DNA of 64,000 nucleotides from UM-FILTER-47-13 sp964445195 (GTDB taxonomy: Bacteria > Pseudomonadota > Alphaproteobacteria > Micavibrionales > Micavibrionaceae): assembly GCA_964445195.1 (NCBI GenBank), contig CAYUKA010000001.1, positions 1 to 64,000 of the forward strand, read 5' to 3'. Below are positions 26,620 to 35,405 of the stretch, piece by piece; within the stretch, counting starts at the first letter, position 1; each line of letters begins with the position of its first letter. Below the pieces are notes generated by a model, which saw only the letters and a program-made list of their open reading frames with translations, was not told the DNA's origin and made no database searches. The position numbers and the translations under genes are program-made.

Positions 26620-27137
26620 TACACCGCCTCTTTTTCGCGCGCCCCGGCGTCATCCATCGGTACAGCCTGCTGATCCCCCGGCAGGTTCATTATAAGGTCA
26701 TCAAGGGTCATTTGTAGCACCGGATGGCTCCATTGCGGCGCGACTTCACGCAGGGGGAAGAGAACAAAGCCCCGCTTATGCATACGCGGGTGCGGCACAA
26801 TCAACTCCGGCTTATCCAGAATTTCATCATGATAAGCGATCAGATCCAGATCAAGCAGACGTGGCGCATTCCGCACGGTACGGACACGGCCAAACGCTGT
26901 CTCAATTTCCTGCAGAGCGCCGAGCAGCTGATAAGCGCCCATGTCCGTATCAAGGGCGACAACTTCATTATGAAACCAAGGCTGATCGGAGACCGGCACC
27001 GGCGCTGTCAGCCACGTGCGGGACTGCGCGGTTATCGCGATACCGCTATCGCGCATAGCCTGCTTTGCAGCCTGTAAAGTGTCCAGCGGGCTGCCGAAAC
27101 GACTGGGCAAGTTCGCCCCCAAAGCGACAAGTATCAA
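26619..27137 (-). CDS. folK: 2-amino-4-hydroxy-6-hydroxymethyldihydropteridine diphosphokinase
   Basis: FolK adds pyrophosphate to the pterin substrate used by FolP, so the two adjacent genes catalyse consecutive steps. The 172-residue protein shows LVALGANLPSRFG at the N-terminus and RLLDLDLIAYHDEILDKPELIVPHPRMHKRGFVLFPL, the HPPK signature with the metal-binding Asp pair. It has the family's usual length plus a short Ala/Glu-rich tail. It is translationally coupled to folP (TAATG). Confidence 0.95.
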   Translation of the reverse strand: MILVALGANLPSRFGSPLDTLQAAKQAMRDSGIAITAQSRTWLTAPVPVSDQPWFHNEVVALDTDMGAYQLLGALQEIETAFGRVRTVRNAPRLLDLDLIAYHDEILDKPELIVPHPRMHKRGFVLFPLREVAPQWSHPVLQMTLDDLIMNLPGDQQAVPMDDAGAREKEAV

Positions 27138-27168
27138 GAGAATCCCCGCTTACTTAGTCAGATAGAAA

Positions 27169-27765
27169 TCAGGTCCAGCGCCGCACCTGACCGGTGTCCA
27201 GGTGCACAAAGTTGCTGCGCGCATAATAGCCCGCACCGCCGGCCCGCAGACTCGCACCGGCTTCAAACAGCTTACGGGTCGAATAGCCCGGCAGGCGCAG
27301 GTCAATGGCCTGCCCGGTCATATGCAGCGAGTTTTGCGCTACGCCATCGCCGTTCCGGGCCAGCATCGCGTTGGTTTTCGGTGAGCGGTAACCGGAAAGT
27401 ACCTCAAACGGTGTCTCTGTTTCCAGCTGCGCCCGCGCGGCATAGATAATATCAATCACGCGCGGATCGACCGGGAACACCTCGCCTGTCCGGAAATCCC
27501 GCAACACATCGTTAATTTTATCAAAGGCTTCCGGCAAATAACGGTCGCCGACACGGTAAACACCGTCAAAGCTTTCGCCTGTATGCTGATGCCGGAACGA
27601 AATCTTGCGGGCGCCGGTACCTGAAGGCACCATTAACCGCGTGGCTGCCTGCAGCGGTGTGACCGCCAATGCCGGCAACAACAGACCGCCCAGAACGCCG
27701 GCTTTCACGATATCCCGGCGCGAGATCGTTTTCTTCGATGATATATCGGGGTTTTTCTCAATCAT
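27169..27765 (-). CDS. DUF882 family peptidase (YcbK-like), Tat-exported
   Basis: A protein of about 198 residues that starts MIEKNPDISSKKTISRRDIV. The twin-arginine SRRDIVKAG signal is followed by a hydrophobic stretch and a cleavage site near ALAVTPLQA. The mature part matches DUF882/M15-type murein endopeptidases of the YcbK family: LSGYRSPKTNAMLARNG, SLHMTGQAIDLRLPG and SNFVHLDTGQVR hold the zinc ligands (His, Asp, His). GGAAAGG lies eight bases before the ATG at 27765, which sets the start. It would act in the periplasm on peptide crosslinks. It lies downstream of an L,D-transpeptidase on the same strand. Confidence 0.88.
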   Translation of the reverse strand: MIEKNPDISSKKTISRRDIVKAGVLGGLLLPALAVTPLQAATRLMVPSGTGARKISFRHQHTGESFDGVYRVGDRYLPEAFDKINDVLRDFRTGEVFPVDPRVIDIIYAARAQLETETPFEVLSGYRSPKTNAMLARNGDGVAQNSLHMTGQAIDLRLPGYSTRKLFEAGASLRAGGAGYYARSNFVHLDTGQVRRWT

Positions 27766-27887
27766 GAGGCAGACCTTTCCCATTCCTATAGTGTCCAGTC
27801 GTTATTCTTTCTCTGTGGACAGACCGGAGGATAAATTTCTAGCAGAGAGCGCCAGAGGGAGTAAAGACTGTTCTTATTGTATGAGCT

Positions 27888-29645
27888 TTATTCGTTGTAA
27901 GCAAGTGTGGTCTGATCGCCTGTAACACGCGTTGGCTCTGCATAGCGGCGATCGGTGGCATCGGGCAGCTTGTAACCGTTTATATTATCAAGCGCCGCGA
28001 TCAGGTCGCGGTCGCGCCTGTAAAGGTCGGGGCCGTAAACCAGGCGCCCCTTGTCGTCCAGCCAGATCGACTGGTAGATAATGTAAACCGGGAACGGCTC
28101 ATCGGCATAGACCTCAACCGTGTCACCAGCGGCAATCAACTCATCCATATCACGTTTCGACCAGCCGTCATTATGGCGCAGGATGAACTCCGCAGCCTTT
28201 TCCGGCTCGCTCATCCGCACGCAGCCGGAGCTTAGCGTGCGCTGGCCGCGCTCGAAATACTCCGGCTTGTTGGTGTCGTGCATATAGATGTTATAGCGGT
28301 TCGGCATCAGCACACGGACACGGCCCAGCGCATTGTGATCACCGGCGCTCTGCACGAAACGGATTTTCCCCATTTCGCCCCAGCTGATGTTATGCCAGTC
28401 AATGCTGTACGGATCGAGATACTCGGCCTCATGGCCATAGCCGCGAATCAACGAAATTTTCTTTTCCGCCAGCACCGCCGGGTCTTCCTGCAGTTTCGGC
28501 AGGAAATCGCGCATCTTGATACTCAGCGGCACATGCCAGCGCGGATTAAAGCGCACGCCGGTCGCTTCGGTGGTAAAATCCTTTGTCCGGCGGTATGGCA
28601 AGCCGACGATAACCTTCATTTCAAAATCAACCCGGCCGTTTTCGACACCCCACAAAAGCTGCTGCGGAATGTTCACCAGCAGATAACGGTCCGGCCGCTC
28701 CTGATCGAGCCAGCGCAGGCGCTCCATATTGGCGATCACCTGATGCTTACGGTCGCTCTGGCTGCGGTTTAACACCGACAATGTCTGCGGCCCGATAATC
28801 CCGTCAGGTTCCAGCCCGTGCTGGCGTTGGAAGGCCATCACAGCACCGGCCGTATCGTCATCGTAATAAGGGCCATCAGCACGGTCATAGCCAATGCGAA
28901 CGCGGAGCGCCTCGACATCTTTATGCCGCTCACCCGGCGTAAAATGATGGTCGCCGCCAAAATTCATCGGCAGTAAGTGTTCATAACGGCCTTCTTCGTT
29001 GATCAGGCGCACAAGCTCGTCCTGCAAAGCCCGATAAAGCTTTGTGTTCGGCGCCAGACTTTCCAGGGCCGAAACCGGGTTACGGGCACGTGTCACATGC
29101 GCCATCACCTCTTCGCCGGAAAACGGTACACGCCAATATTCGCCGCGCTGCTTGATTGCGCCCGGATCAACCCGCATACCGGTCAGGTCACGGCCATAGC
29201 GCATTGCCGCATCGCTTAAGAACAGCTCCAGCCGCGCCTTATCAACACTGATCGGGTTATTAAGCAGGCTACGGATCTGTTTGACATGATAATGATCGGG
29301 ATTAAGCCCGTGCCGCCAGGCATCTTCAAACAGCGCCAGGGCCTCTTCAGCCCGTTCTGTGCTGCTGCCGCGACCCAGCCAGACCGGCTGGTACTCCAAA
29401 CTCTCATAGACGCTGTGCATCGCGTCAGGGTCCGCAAAGCTGATCCGGGAAAAACCGCCGTTAATGCCCCCCGCCCCCAGGCCGTTTTTCATGATAATCT
29501 TGTAAATCAATGATGGCACTTCACCATGCTGCTGCTGCGCGTTCGATGTCAGCGCATAACCGAAACTCAGCACGACCAGAGCGGCGATCAGGATCGCCCG
29601 GCTTGTGCGCTCTTTAAGCAGTGAGTGAAGCATTTGCGTTGACAT
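27888..29645 (-). CDS. L,D-transpeptidase (YcbB/LdtD-like)
   Basis: A 585-residue periplasmic enzyme. The domains are: an N-terminal membrane anchor (about 15-36), an L,D-transpeptidase scaffold region (about 70-230), a peptidoglycan-binding segment (about 250-295, AVMAFQRQHGLEPDGIIGPQTL) and a YkuD catalytic domain (about 320-500). Catalytic His456 is in MHDTNKPEYF and Cys475 in SSGCVRMSE. It would form 3-3 peptidoglycan crosslinks or attach proteins. Length and layout match YcbB/LdtD rather than the short ErfK types. The DUF882 peptidase gene downstream and an LdtR-like regulator elsewhere suggest a shared cell-wall role. Confidence 0.94.
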   Translation of the reverse strand: MSTQMLHSLLKERTSRAILIAALVVLSFGYALTSNAQQQHGEVPSLIYKIIMKNGLGAGGINGGFSRISFADPDAMHSVYESLEYQPVWLGRGSSTERAEEALALFEDAWRHGLNPDHYHVKQIRSLLNNPISVDKARLELFLSDAAMRYGRDLTGMRVDPGAIKQRGEYWRVPFSGEEVMAHVTRARNPVSALESLAPNTKLYRALQDELVRLINEEGRYEHLLPMNFGGDHHFTPGERHKDVEALRVRIGYDRADGPYYDDDTAGAVMAFQRQHGLEPDGIIGPQTLSVLNRSQSDRKHQVIANMERLRWLDQERPDRYLLVNIPQQLLWGVENGRVDFEMKVIVGLPYRRTKDFTTEATGVRFNPRWHVPLSIKMRDFLPKLQEDPAVLAEKKISLIRGYGHEAEYLDPYSIDWHNISWGEMGKIRFVQSAGDHNALGRVRVLMPNRYNIYMHDTNKPEYFERGQRTLSSGCVRMSEPEKAAEFILRHNDGWSKRDMDELIAAGDTVEVYADEPFPVYIIYQSIWLDDKGRLVYGPDLYRRDRDLIAALDNINGYKLPDATDRRYAEPTRVTGDQTTLAYNE

Positions 29646-29825
29646 ACGTAAGGCCTGCTAAAAAATGTTCCGACCATCCCATAATGCCGCAAAAGAATTA
29701 ATAGAGTTTTACTAAAACCCAGCCATTTCAGAAAATTAGAGGCAATCTTTCAACGAAGTAAGGTTCGCCTTGCCCTCGTAATCATTTTTGTTGAAAAATT
29801 ATGAAAAATATTATAGCCTGCCGCC

Positions 29826-30569
29826 ATGCTGCTACAAACCTTTAATGCCGGACAGCTGCCCATTTTGGGGCCACAGAGCGCTATACGCTCCGTGCCGCCG
29901 CTCAATGTGATAAGGGCAGGCAATGTCAGTGACGAATTTGTTGCAGCCATTCACACAGTGACAGCATATTTACCGCCCTGGACTCTGTGCGCTATTGAAG
30001 ACCACAATATCCGTGTTATGGCCGTTCGCAGACTGACCGATATTCAGCCTGATGCAAACCCATCATATCGCGGATTTTATTGCGCCGACGACAGGACGGC
30101 CCTTATCCCTGAATGGTCACTAAATGCTGCGAGCCGGCTATGGCAGCGCGTACCTGTCAACAGTGTAAAATATACAAGCGCTCACGAGATTTTTCACGGC
30201 ATAGACCACCTTTTGAGCGATACTTTCCCAGCGAACGTATCTTATAGCTGTGATCTATCCAAACCCTATCTTCACAGCTATCGCGCAGATCACCTGCATA
30301 TCCATACCGAAGGGACAGAGTGGGGGTATCTGCGTCACTGCTTACAAGCTGATGGGGGCGCAGGTGTCAGGGAAAGCTTCGCTGAGGTCTCAATTAATAA
30401 CTGTGGCCTGATCCATCCGGCACGAAAAGATATGCGGCAGTTTTTCCCGCGCTGTCTTGAGGATATCCGCGCCGTTGGTCAGCGGATGCACGCCCATTAC
30501 ACGCCGAACCTGCCATTATTCACACCGCCGCCACCGGGACTGATCACCGGCACCGACGCCCGTTTCTAA
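29826..30569 (+). CDS. putative zinc metallopeptidase with HEIFHGIDH motif, otherwise unknown
   Basis: A 247-residue protein with no recognised family. Residues 120-128 read HEIFHGIDH, an HExxH zinc motif followed by Asp127 and His128, and residues 183-187 read ESFAE, which could provide a third ligand in the manner of anthrax lethal-factor-like (ATLF) peptidases. There is no signal peptide or membrane segment. It has many Cys, His and Pro residues for its size. No ribosome-binding site precedes the ATG; the upstream 180 bp are AT-rich. Neighbours give no functional clue and the gene reads as an isolated insertion between ldt and ilvD. Zinc-dependent activity is inferred from the motif. Confidence 0.6.
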   Translation: MLLQTFNAGQLPILGPQSAIRSVPPLNVIRAGNVSDEFVAAIHTVTAYLPPWTLCAIEDHNIRVMAVRRLTDIQPDANPSYRGFYCADDRTALIPEWSLNAASRLWQRVPVNSVKYTSAHEIFHGIDHLLSDTFPANVSYSCDLSKPYLHSYRADHLHIHTEGTEWGYLRHCLQADGGAGVRESFAEVSINNCGLIHPARKDMRQFFPRCLEDIRAVGQRMHAHYTPNLPLFTPPPPGLITGTDARF

Positions 30570-30585
30570 AACGATATGTGAAACT

Positions 30586-32313
30586 CTACAGATCCGGAAA
30601 GCTATGCGTTTCCGCTTCGGCGCCGGGATGAGTTACAGCGCCCTTGCTGGCCGGGCCGACAAGCTGGGCGAATTTCCAGAGCGCGCCGCTCTGATAATTG
30701 TGCTCCCGCGGCTTCCAGCCTTTGCGCCGCTCTTCAAGCTCTTCCTCAGAGACGAGGACATCCAGCGCCCCTTTTTCCGCATCAATGCGTATCGTATCCC
30801 CGTCCTTAATCAGGGCAATCGGCCCGCCGACCGCTGCTTCCGGGCAAACATGGCCAATGCAAAAGCCACGCGTGCCGCCGGAGAACCGACCGTCAGTAAT
30901 CAGTGCTACCTTACCGCCGGTGCCCTGCCCGTACAACGCCGCCGTAGTTGAAAGCATCTCGCGCATACCGGGTCCGCCGCGCGGTCCCTCGTAGCGCAGG
31001 ACCAGCACATCGCCTTCTTTGTATTCGCGGGCCTGTACGGCAGCAAATAACTCGTCCTCGCTATCAAAACAGCGCGCCGCCCCTTCGAACACCAGCTCCT
31101 CAAGCCCGGCAATCTTGACGATCGCCCCGTTCGGCGCGAGATTGCCTTTCAGGCCGACAACGCCACCCGTTGAACGAATTGGGTTACTGACCGGGTAGAC
31201 AACGTCCTGATCTTCCGGCCGTTTAATGTCTTCAAGATTCTCGGCCAGCGTCCTGCCGCTGACGGTAATGCAGTCACCATGCAGATACCCGCCATCGAGC
31301 AGCTCTTTCAGCACAATACTGACGCCGCCGACCTCATACAGATCCTTGGCGACATATTTACCGCCCGGCCTTAAATCGGCGATCAGCGGTGTGCGCTTGA
31401 AAATTTCGGTAATCGCCTGCAGGTCAAAATCAATCCCGGCCTCATGCGCAATCGCCGGCAAGTGAAGTGCGGCATTGGTCGAACCGCCGGTCGCCGCCAC
31501 AATCGCCGCCGCGTTTTCCAGCGCCCTGGGCGTAACGATATCGCGCGGGCGCAGATTTTTTTTCAGCAGCTCAACCACCGCCGCACCCGAGGCCGCGGCA
31601 TATTCATCACGCGATTCATAAGGGGCCGGCGCGCCGGAAGAGTTCGGCAGCGCCAGTCCCATCGCCTCAGACACACAGGCCATCGTATTCGCGGTAAACT
31701 GGCCGCCACAGGCCCCGGCCGACGGGCAGGCCACGCATTCAAGCTCGTGCAGGTCTTCGTCGCTTATCTTGCCGGTCGCATGCTCACCGACCGCTTCAAA
31801 CACATTGACAATATCGACGTTTTTACCGCGAAACTGGCCCGGCAAAATGGTGCCACCATACAGAAACACGCTCGGTACATTCAGTCGGATCATCGCCATC
31901 ATCATGCCCGGCAGCGACTTGTCACAGCCGGCCAGCCCGACCAGCGCATCATAGCAATGACCGCGCATCGTCAGCTCGACCGAGTCGGCGATCACATCGC
32001 GGGAAACCAGCGAAGAGCGCATGCCCTCATGCCCCATCGCAATACCGTCAGTCACGGTAATGGTGGTAAATTCACGCGGCGTAGCGTCGGCCTCGTTCAC
32101 GCCGCGTTTCACCGCCTGGGCCTGCCGCGACAGGGCGATATTGCAGGGCGCCGCCTCGTTCCAGCACGTCGCCACACCAACCAGCGGGCGATGGATTTCT
32201 TCCTCCGTCAGCCCCATCGCATAATAATAGGCCCGGTGCGGCGCGCTTTTCGGTCCTTCCGTTACATAGCGGCTGATGAGTTTCGATTTGTCCCATTTAT
32301 ACTTTTCAGTCAT
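30586..32313 (-). CDS. ilvD: dihydroxy-acid dehydratase
   Basis: IlvD makes 2-keto acids in valine, leucine and isoleucine synthesis using an Fe-S cluster. The 575-residue protein has the cluster cysteines in VATCWNEAAPC, GCDKSLPGM and CPSAGACGGQFTANTM. It also has GGSTNAALHL and the C-terminal GRFSGGTRGFCIGHVCPEAA. Length is normal. It is followed closely by the PH-domain gene pair on the same strand (17 bp gap), which may share a promoter. Confidence 0.97.
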   Translation of the reverse strand: MTEKYKWDKSKLISRYVTEGPKSAPHRAYYYAMGLTEEEIHRPLVGVATCWNEAAPCNIALSRQAQAVKRGVNEADATPREFTTITVTDGIAMGHEGMRSSLVSRDVIADSVELTMRGHCYDALVGLAGCDKSLPGMMMAMIRLNVPSVFLYGGTILPGQFRGKNVDIVNVFEAVGEHATGKISDEDLHELECVACPSAGACGGQFTANTMACVSEAMGLALPNSSGAPAPYESRDEYAAASGAAVVELLKKNLRPRDIVTPRALENAAAIVAATGGSTNAALHLPAIAHEAGIDFDLQAITEIFKRTPLIADLRPGGKYVAKDLYEVGGVSIVLKELLDGGYLHGDCITVSGRTLAENLEDIKRPEDQDVVYPVSNPIRSTGGVVGLKGNLAPNGAIVKIAGLEELVFEGAARCFDSEDELFAAVQAREYKEGDVLVLRYEGPRGGPGMREMLSTTAALYGQGTGGKVALITDGRFSGGTRGFCIGHVCPEAAVGGPIALIKDGDTIRIDAEKGALDVLVSEEELEERRKGWKPREHNYQSGALWKFAQLVGPASKGAVTHPGAEAETHSFPDL

Positions 32314-32330
32314 GGCCGTCTCTATACAGA

Positions 32331-32852
32331 TTAAACGTTGTCGGCGTCATTGCGCACGCTGTCTTCATAGGCCGACAACATTTCATCAAGCTCGTTACGA
32401 AATTCCAGCGCATCGGCGATAAACGGGATCGCCGTGGTGCGGCTGCCGGTACCGTATATAACGACAGCGGCATAGCCGAGGATCTGCCCCATAATTGTGC
32501 GCTCGGTCTCCACCGATTCTATCCGGCTATGGCGAATCTGGATTGTATCGACCCGTACGATACCATAGCGCAGAAAAACCCGGCGGTTGGTCAAAACCAA
32601 TAACAGGAAGTGTTTATACAGCGTGGCAATCGTAAACATAATCACCGTTACCAGCGCCAGGAACACGCCGAGATTAAACAGCGGCGTAAACAGCAAAAAC
32701 AGCGTCAGCGCCCCGACAAAAGCCGTTTTCCAGTATATGCCCCTGTGAATTTGCGCAACCCGCAGGACCTGTTCGTCCTTACGCAGAAGCTCCTTAACCA
32801 CGGACGGCACAATCATGCCGCCCATCGTACTTTGCGGACGAGCCGTGTTCAT
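32331..32852 (-). CDS. PH-domain membrane protein, second of a pair
   Basis: A 173-residue protein with two hydrophobic segments (about 48-85) and a soluble domain. The pattern is that of the bacterial PH (bPH2, YdbS-like) family: LTNRRVFLRYGIVRVDTIQIRHSRIESVE. It overlaps its upstream partner (32849-33379) by four bases, ATGA, so the two are coupled. Such pairs are common in bacteria but their function is not well known. Members are thought to be membrane-anchored. Confidence 0.82.
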   Translation of the reverse strand: MNTARPQSTMGGMIVPSVVKELLRKDEQVLRVAQIHRGIYWKTAFVGALTLFLLFTPLFNLGVFLALVTVIMFTIATLYKHFLLLVLTNRRVFLRYGIVRVDTIQIRHSRIESVETERTIMGQILGYAAVVIYGTGSRTTAIPFIADALEFRNELDEMLSAYEDSVRNDADNV

Positions 32853-33379
32853 GCGGTGCGGGCCTTTTCGATCGCCTTGCGGAAACCGATCGGGTTATCA
32901 AGCGGCGGCAGGATCACTTCGCCCACGCCCATACCGCGAACCATAACGCGGCCATAGCCTAAAATCCGGCCGATCACGCCCTGCAGGACATTCACGCCCT
33001 CGATCCGGTCGATACTCATCTCGCCTACATAACGGGCCACAAGGCCGCGCTTGTATATCAGACGGGAATTGGTAATCGCGATCTCGGTCGTGGCCTTGAT
33101 AATCATCCGCTGGGCGAAGGCCAGCAGGCCCATAACGAAGCCAAAAAAGCCCGCCAGCCGAATGCCGGGATGAACCTCGCGAATTTTACCAAGCAGACCT
33201 TCCGAATAAAGGCCGCCGGCGAAATTGTCCTGAAAATACATGCCGGCCCAGATAATGCCGATGCAGGCGACAATCCCCCAGAATATGCACATCAGCGCTT
33301 GAAACGTATACATCCAGTGAAAATGGCCGACATGAATCAATTCCTCGTCCGGGGCGAGCGATTCCTTGATGTAAAGCAT
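32849..33379 (-). CDS. PH-domain membrane protein, first of a pair
   Basis: A 176-residue protein with about three hydrophobic segments (about 25-50, 85-105) followed by a bPH2-type domain, visible as ITNSRLIYKRGLVARYVGEMSIDRIEGVNV and ILGYGRVMVRGMGVGEV. It shares domain order and the RIE signature with the next gene, so the two look like a tandem duplication that diverged. The start is 6 bp beyond the pfkA stop, so it could be co-transcribed with pfkA. Confidence 0.82.
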   Translation of the reverse strand: MLYIKESLAPDEELIHVGHFHWMYTFQALMCIFWGIVACIGIIWAGMYFQDNFAGGLYSEGLLGKIREVHPGIRLAGFFGFVMGLLAFAQRMIIKATTEIAITNSRLIYKRGLVARYVGEMSIDRIEGVNVLQGVIGRILGYGRVMVRGMGVGEVILPPLDNPIGFRKAIEKARTA

Positions 33380-33385
33380 AAGTAT

Positions 33386-34465
33386 CTAATCTCCCAGTGA
33401 AATGCCCAGCGCTCTCGCTGTTTGCACCAATGTACCATTCAAATCGACTTCTTGATAGGCCGCAATTGCATCCTCGATCGCAACATCAATAACCTGCCTG
33501 TTCGACCAGGCGACCATGCGCCCGAACTTGCCGGCCTTGATCAGATCAACGGCTTTCACGCCGAACGCCGAGGCGAGCAGACGGTCATTATAAGTCGGTG
33601 AGCTGCCACGCTGGACATGGCCCAATACAGTCACGCGTGTTTCGAATCCGGTGGCTTCAGCAATTTTCTGGCTCAGATAGTGGCCGATACCGCCATAACG
33701 CTTTTCACCGCCATGATAAGACACCTCAAGCTTGTCACCGCCGGGCGTTTTCACCGCCTCGGACACAACAACCAATGCGAAGTTCCGGCCCGACTCTTTC
33801 ACTTTCAGAATTTTCTCGGTGATTTTGTCAATGCTGTACGCCACTTCCGGAATCAGGATCACGTCCGCACCGCCGGATATACCCGCGCTCACCGCAATGT
33901 GGCCGGCATCCCGGCCCATCACCTCCAGCACCATAACCCGGTCGTGGCTGGCTGCCGTCGGCTGCAGCCGGTCGAGCGCCTCGGTTGCCACGGCAACAGC
34001 CGTGTCAAACCCGATCGACGTTTCGGTCATACCGATATCGTTATCGATTGTCTTGGGAATGCCCACCATGTTGATCTTCCCCTGAGTCGCCAGCTTTTTC
34101 AGGATCGCAAAGCTGCCGTCACCGCCAATCCCGATCACCGCATCCAGATCAAGCTTTCTGAATCCGTCAACAATTTCACCGGAGCGGTCTTTGGTCGAGC
34201 CGTCGGGCATCGGAAACGAAAACGGATTGCCGCGATTGGTCGTGCCGAGAATCGTACCGCCAAGCCGCATAATATTGCCGTCAAACTCGTTCGGGTGCAG
34301 CACCCGGTATTCCGGGTTTTCCTGCAACAGGCCCGCCGTGCCGTCTATAATGCCGACTGTTTCCCAGTCCAGCAGGTGTGCCCTGTGCACAACGGCCCGG
34401 ATTGCCGCATTCAGGCCGGCGCAGTCGCCGCCGCTCGTTAATATGCCGATACGTTTTTCTGCCAT
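33386..34465 (-). CDS. pfkA: 6-phosphofructokinase, mixed-type active site
   Basis: The 359-residue enzyme phosphorylates fructose-6-phosphate. LTSGGDCAGLNAAIR binds nucleotide. Two selectivity positions can be read: GGDGS at residues 114-118 has Gly, as in ATP-dependent enzymes, while PKTIDND at 137-143 has Lys, as in PPi-dependent enzymes. The Asp of TIDND is the catalytic base. This Gly/Lys pairing occurs in a group with either ATP or PPi use, so the phosphate donor cannot be told. The start at 34465 has GGGGA seven bases upstream. Confidence 0.92.
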   Translation of the reverse strand: MAEKRIGILTSGGDCAGLNAAIRAVVHRAHLLDWETVGIIDGTAGLLQENPEYRVLHPNEFDGNIMRLGGTILGTTNRGNPFSFPMPDGSTKDRSGEIVDGFRKLDLDAVIGIGGDGSFAILKKLATQGKINMVGIPKTIDNDIGMTETSIGFDTAVAVATEALDRLQPTAASHDRVMVLEVMGRDAGHIAVSAGISGGADVILIPEVAYSIDKITEKILKVKESGRNFALVVVSEAVKTPGGDKLEVSYHGGEKRYGGIGHYLSQKIAEATGFETRVTVLGHVQRGSSPTYNDRLLASAFGVKAVDLIKAGKFGRMVAWSNRQVIDVAIEDAIAAYQEVDLNGTLVQTARALGISLGD

Positions 34466-34639
34466 TGTCATTCCCCACCGCAGTTTATCATCTGTAACAC
34501 CCAAAAACCGGCTTTCAGATTACACAAGCCGTCACGATAATGAAATGCTCTTGTTTGAATTGCAATTCTTTCTTACCAGACAAGGGATTATTTGATAGTA
34601 TTCAGGTTCTGAAACTGTATTTTACCATTCCGGGTTCCG

Positions 34640-34843
34640 ATGGAAGACGAAGAGGAATTACTGCAAGAGCGGTTGGTTGAGCTGGAGCGCGAGCACAAGG
34701 ATCTTGACGAAGTGATTGATAAACTTGTTAATACGCCGCCGGTTGATTTCCTTCAGGTCCAGCGCCTGAAGAAGCGCAAACTCCAGTTAAAAGACGATAT
34801 ACAGCGCATCAAAAGCATGCTGCTGCCCGATATTATTGCGTAA
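34640..34843 (+). CDS. DUF465 (YdcH-like) coiled-coil protein
   Basis: A 67-residue all-helical protein with the DUF465 pattern: LQERLVELEREHKDLDEVID, a short break and LQVQRLKKRKLQLKDDIQRI, ending in a hydrophobic LLPDIIA. Short dimerising coiled coil; function unknown. It lies 9 bp upstream of purE and 136 bp beyond divergent pfkA, and a DUF465-purE-purK order occurs in other alphaproteobacteria. Confidence 0.85.
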   Translation: MEDEEELLQERLVELEREHKDLDEVIDKLVNTPPVDFLQVQRLKKRKLQLKDDIQRIKSMLLPDIIA

Positions 34844-34852
34844 GGACATTCC

Positions 34853-35341
34853 ATGCCCGATCAAAACCCGCTTGTTGGTATCATTATGGGCTCCCAATCT
34901 GACTGGGATACAATGAAACATGCCGCCGATATTCTCGGCGCTCTTGAGGTTCCCTGCGAAAGCCGGATCGTGTCCGCGCACCGCACCCCCGATCGTTTGT
35001 ATGAATACGCAACAACCGCGCGTGACCGTGGCCTGAAAGTGATTATTGCCGGTGCCGGCGGCGCCGCGCACCTTCCCGGCATGACCGCCAGCATGACCAC
35101 CCTGCCCGTGCTTGGCGTGCCGGTTGAGAGCAAAGCACTGAAAGGCCTGGACAGCTTGCTGTCCATCGTGCAGATGCCCGGCGGTATCCCGGTCGGCACA
35201 ATGGCGATCGGCACAGCCGGGGCGAAAAACGCCGCCCTGCTGGCAGCGGCTATCTTGGGTACAGGCGATGACGCTGTCGCCGCCCGGCTGGCAGACTACC
35301 GGCAAACGCAAACAGACAGCATTGCCGCAGAACCGGCCTGA
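34853..35341 (+). CDS. purE: 5-(carboxyamino)imidazole ribonucleotide mutase
   Basis: PurE moves the carboxyl group of N5-CAIR to make CAIR in purine synthesis. The 162-residue protein shows IMGSQSDWDTMKHA, VSAHRTPDRLYEYA and AGAGGAAHLPGM, the class I PurE signature. Length is normal. The gene lies between DUF465 and purK in a plus-strand operon, so PurE and PurK carry out adjacent steps. Confidence 0.96.
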   Translation: MPDQNPLVGIIMGSQSDWDTMKHAADILGALEVPCESRIVSAHRTPDRLYEYATTARDRGLKVIIAGAGGAAHLPGMTASMTTLPVLGVPVESKALKGLDSLLSIVQMPGGIPVGTMAIGTAGAKNAALLAAAILGTGDDAVAARLADYRQTQTDSIAAEPA

Positions 35342-35405
35342 CAATCACAACAGTCCTGATTTTACAGCTTGCTGTTTGACGCACGGCCCGCCATAAATAC
35401 TCTCC

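Noticed and set aside
31444..32334. Plus-strand frame of 296 codons
   Set aside because: Antisense to ilvD, with Arg/His-rich low-complexity sequence typical of the reverse of a GC-rich gene.
33617..34441. Plus-strand frame of 274 codons
   Set aside because: Antisense to pfkA and without any family motif.
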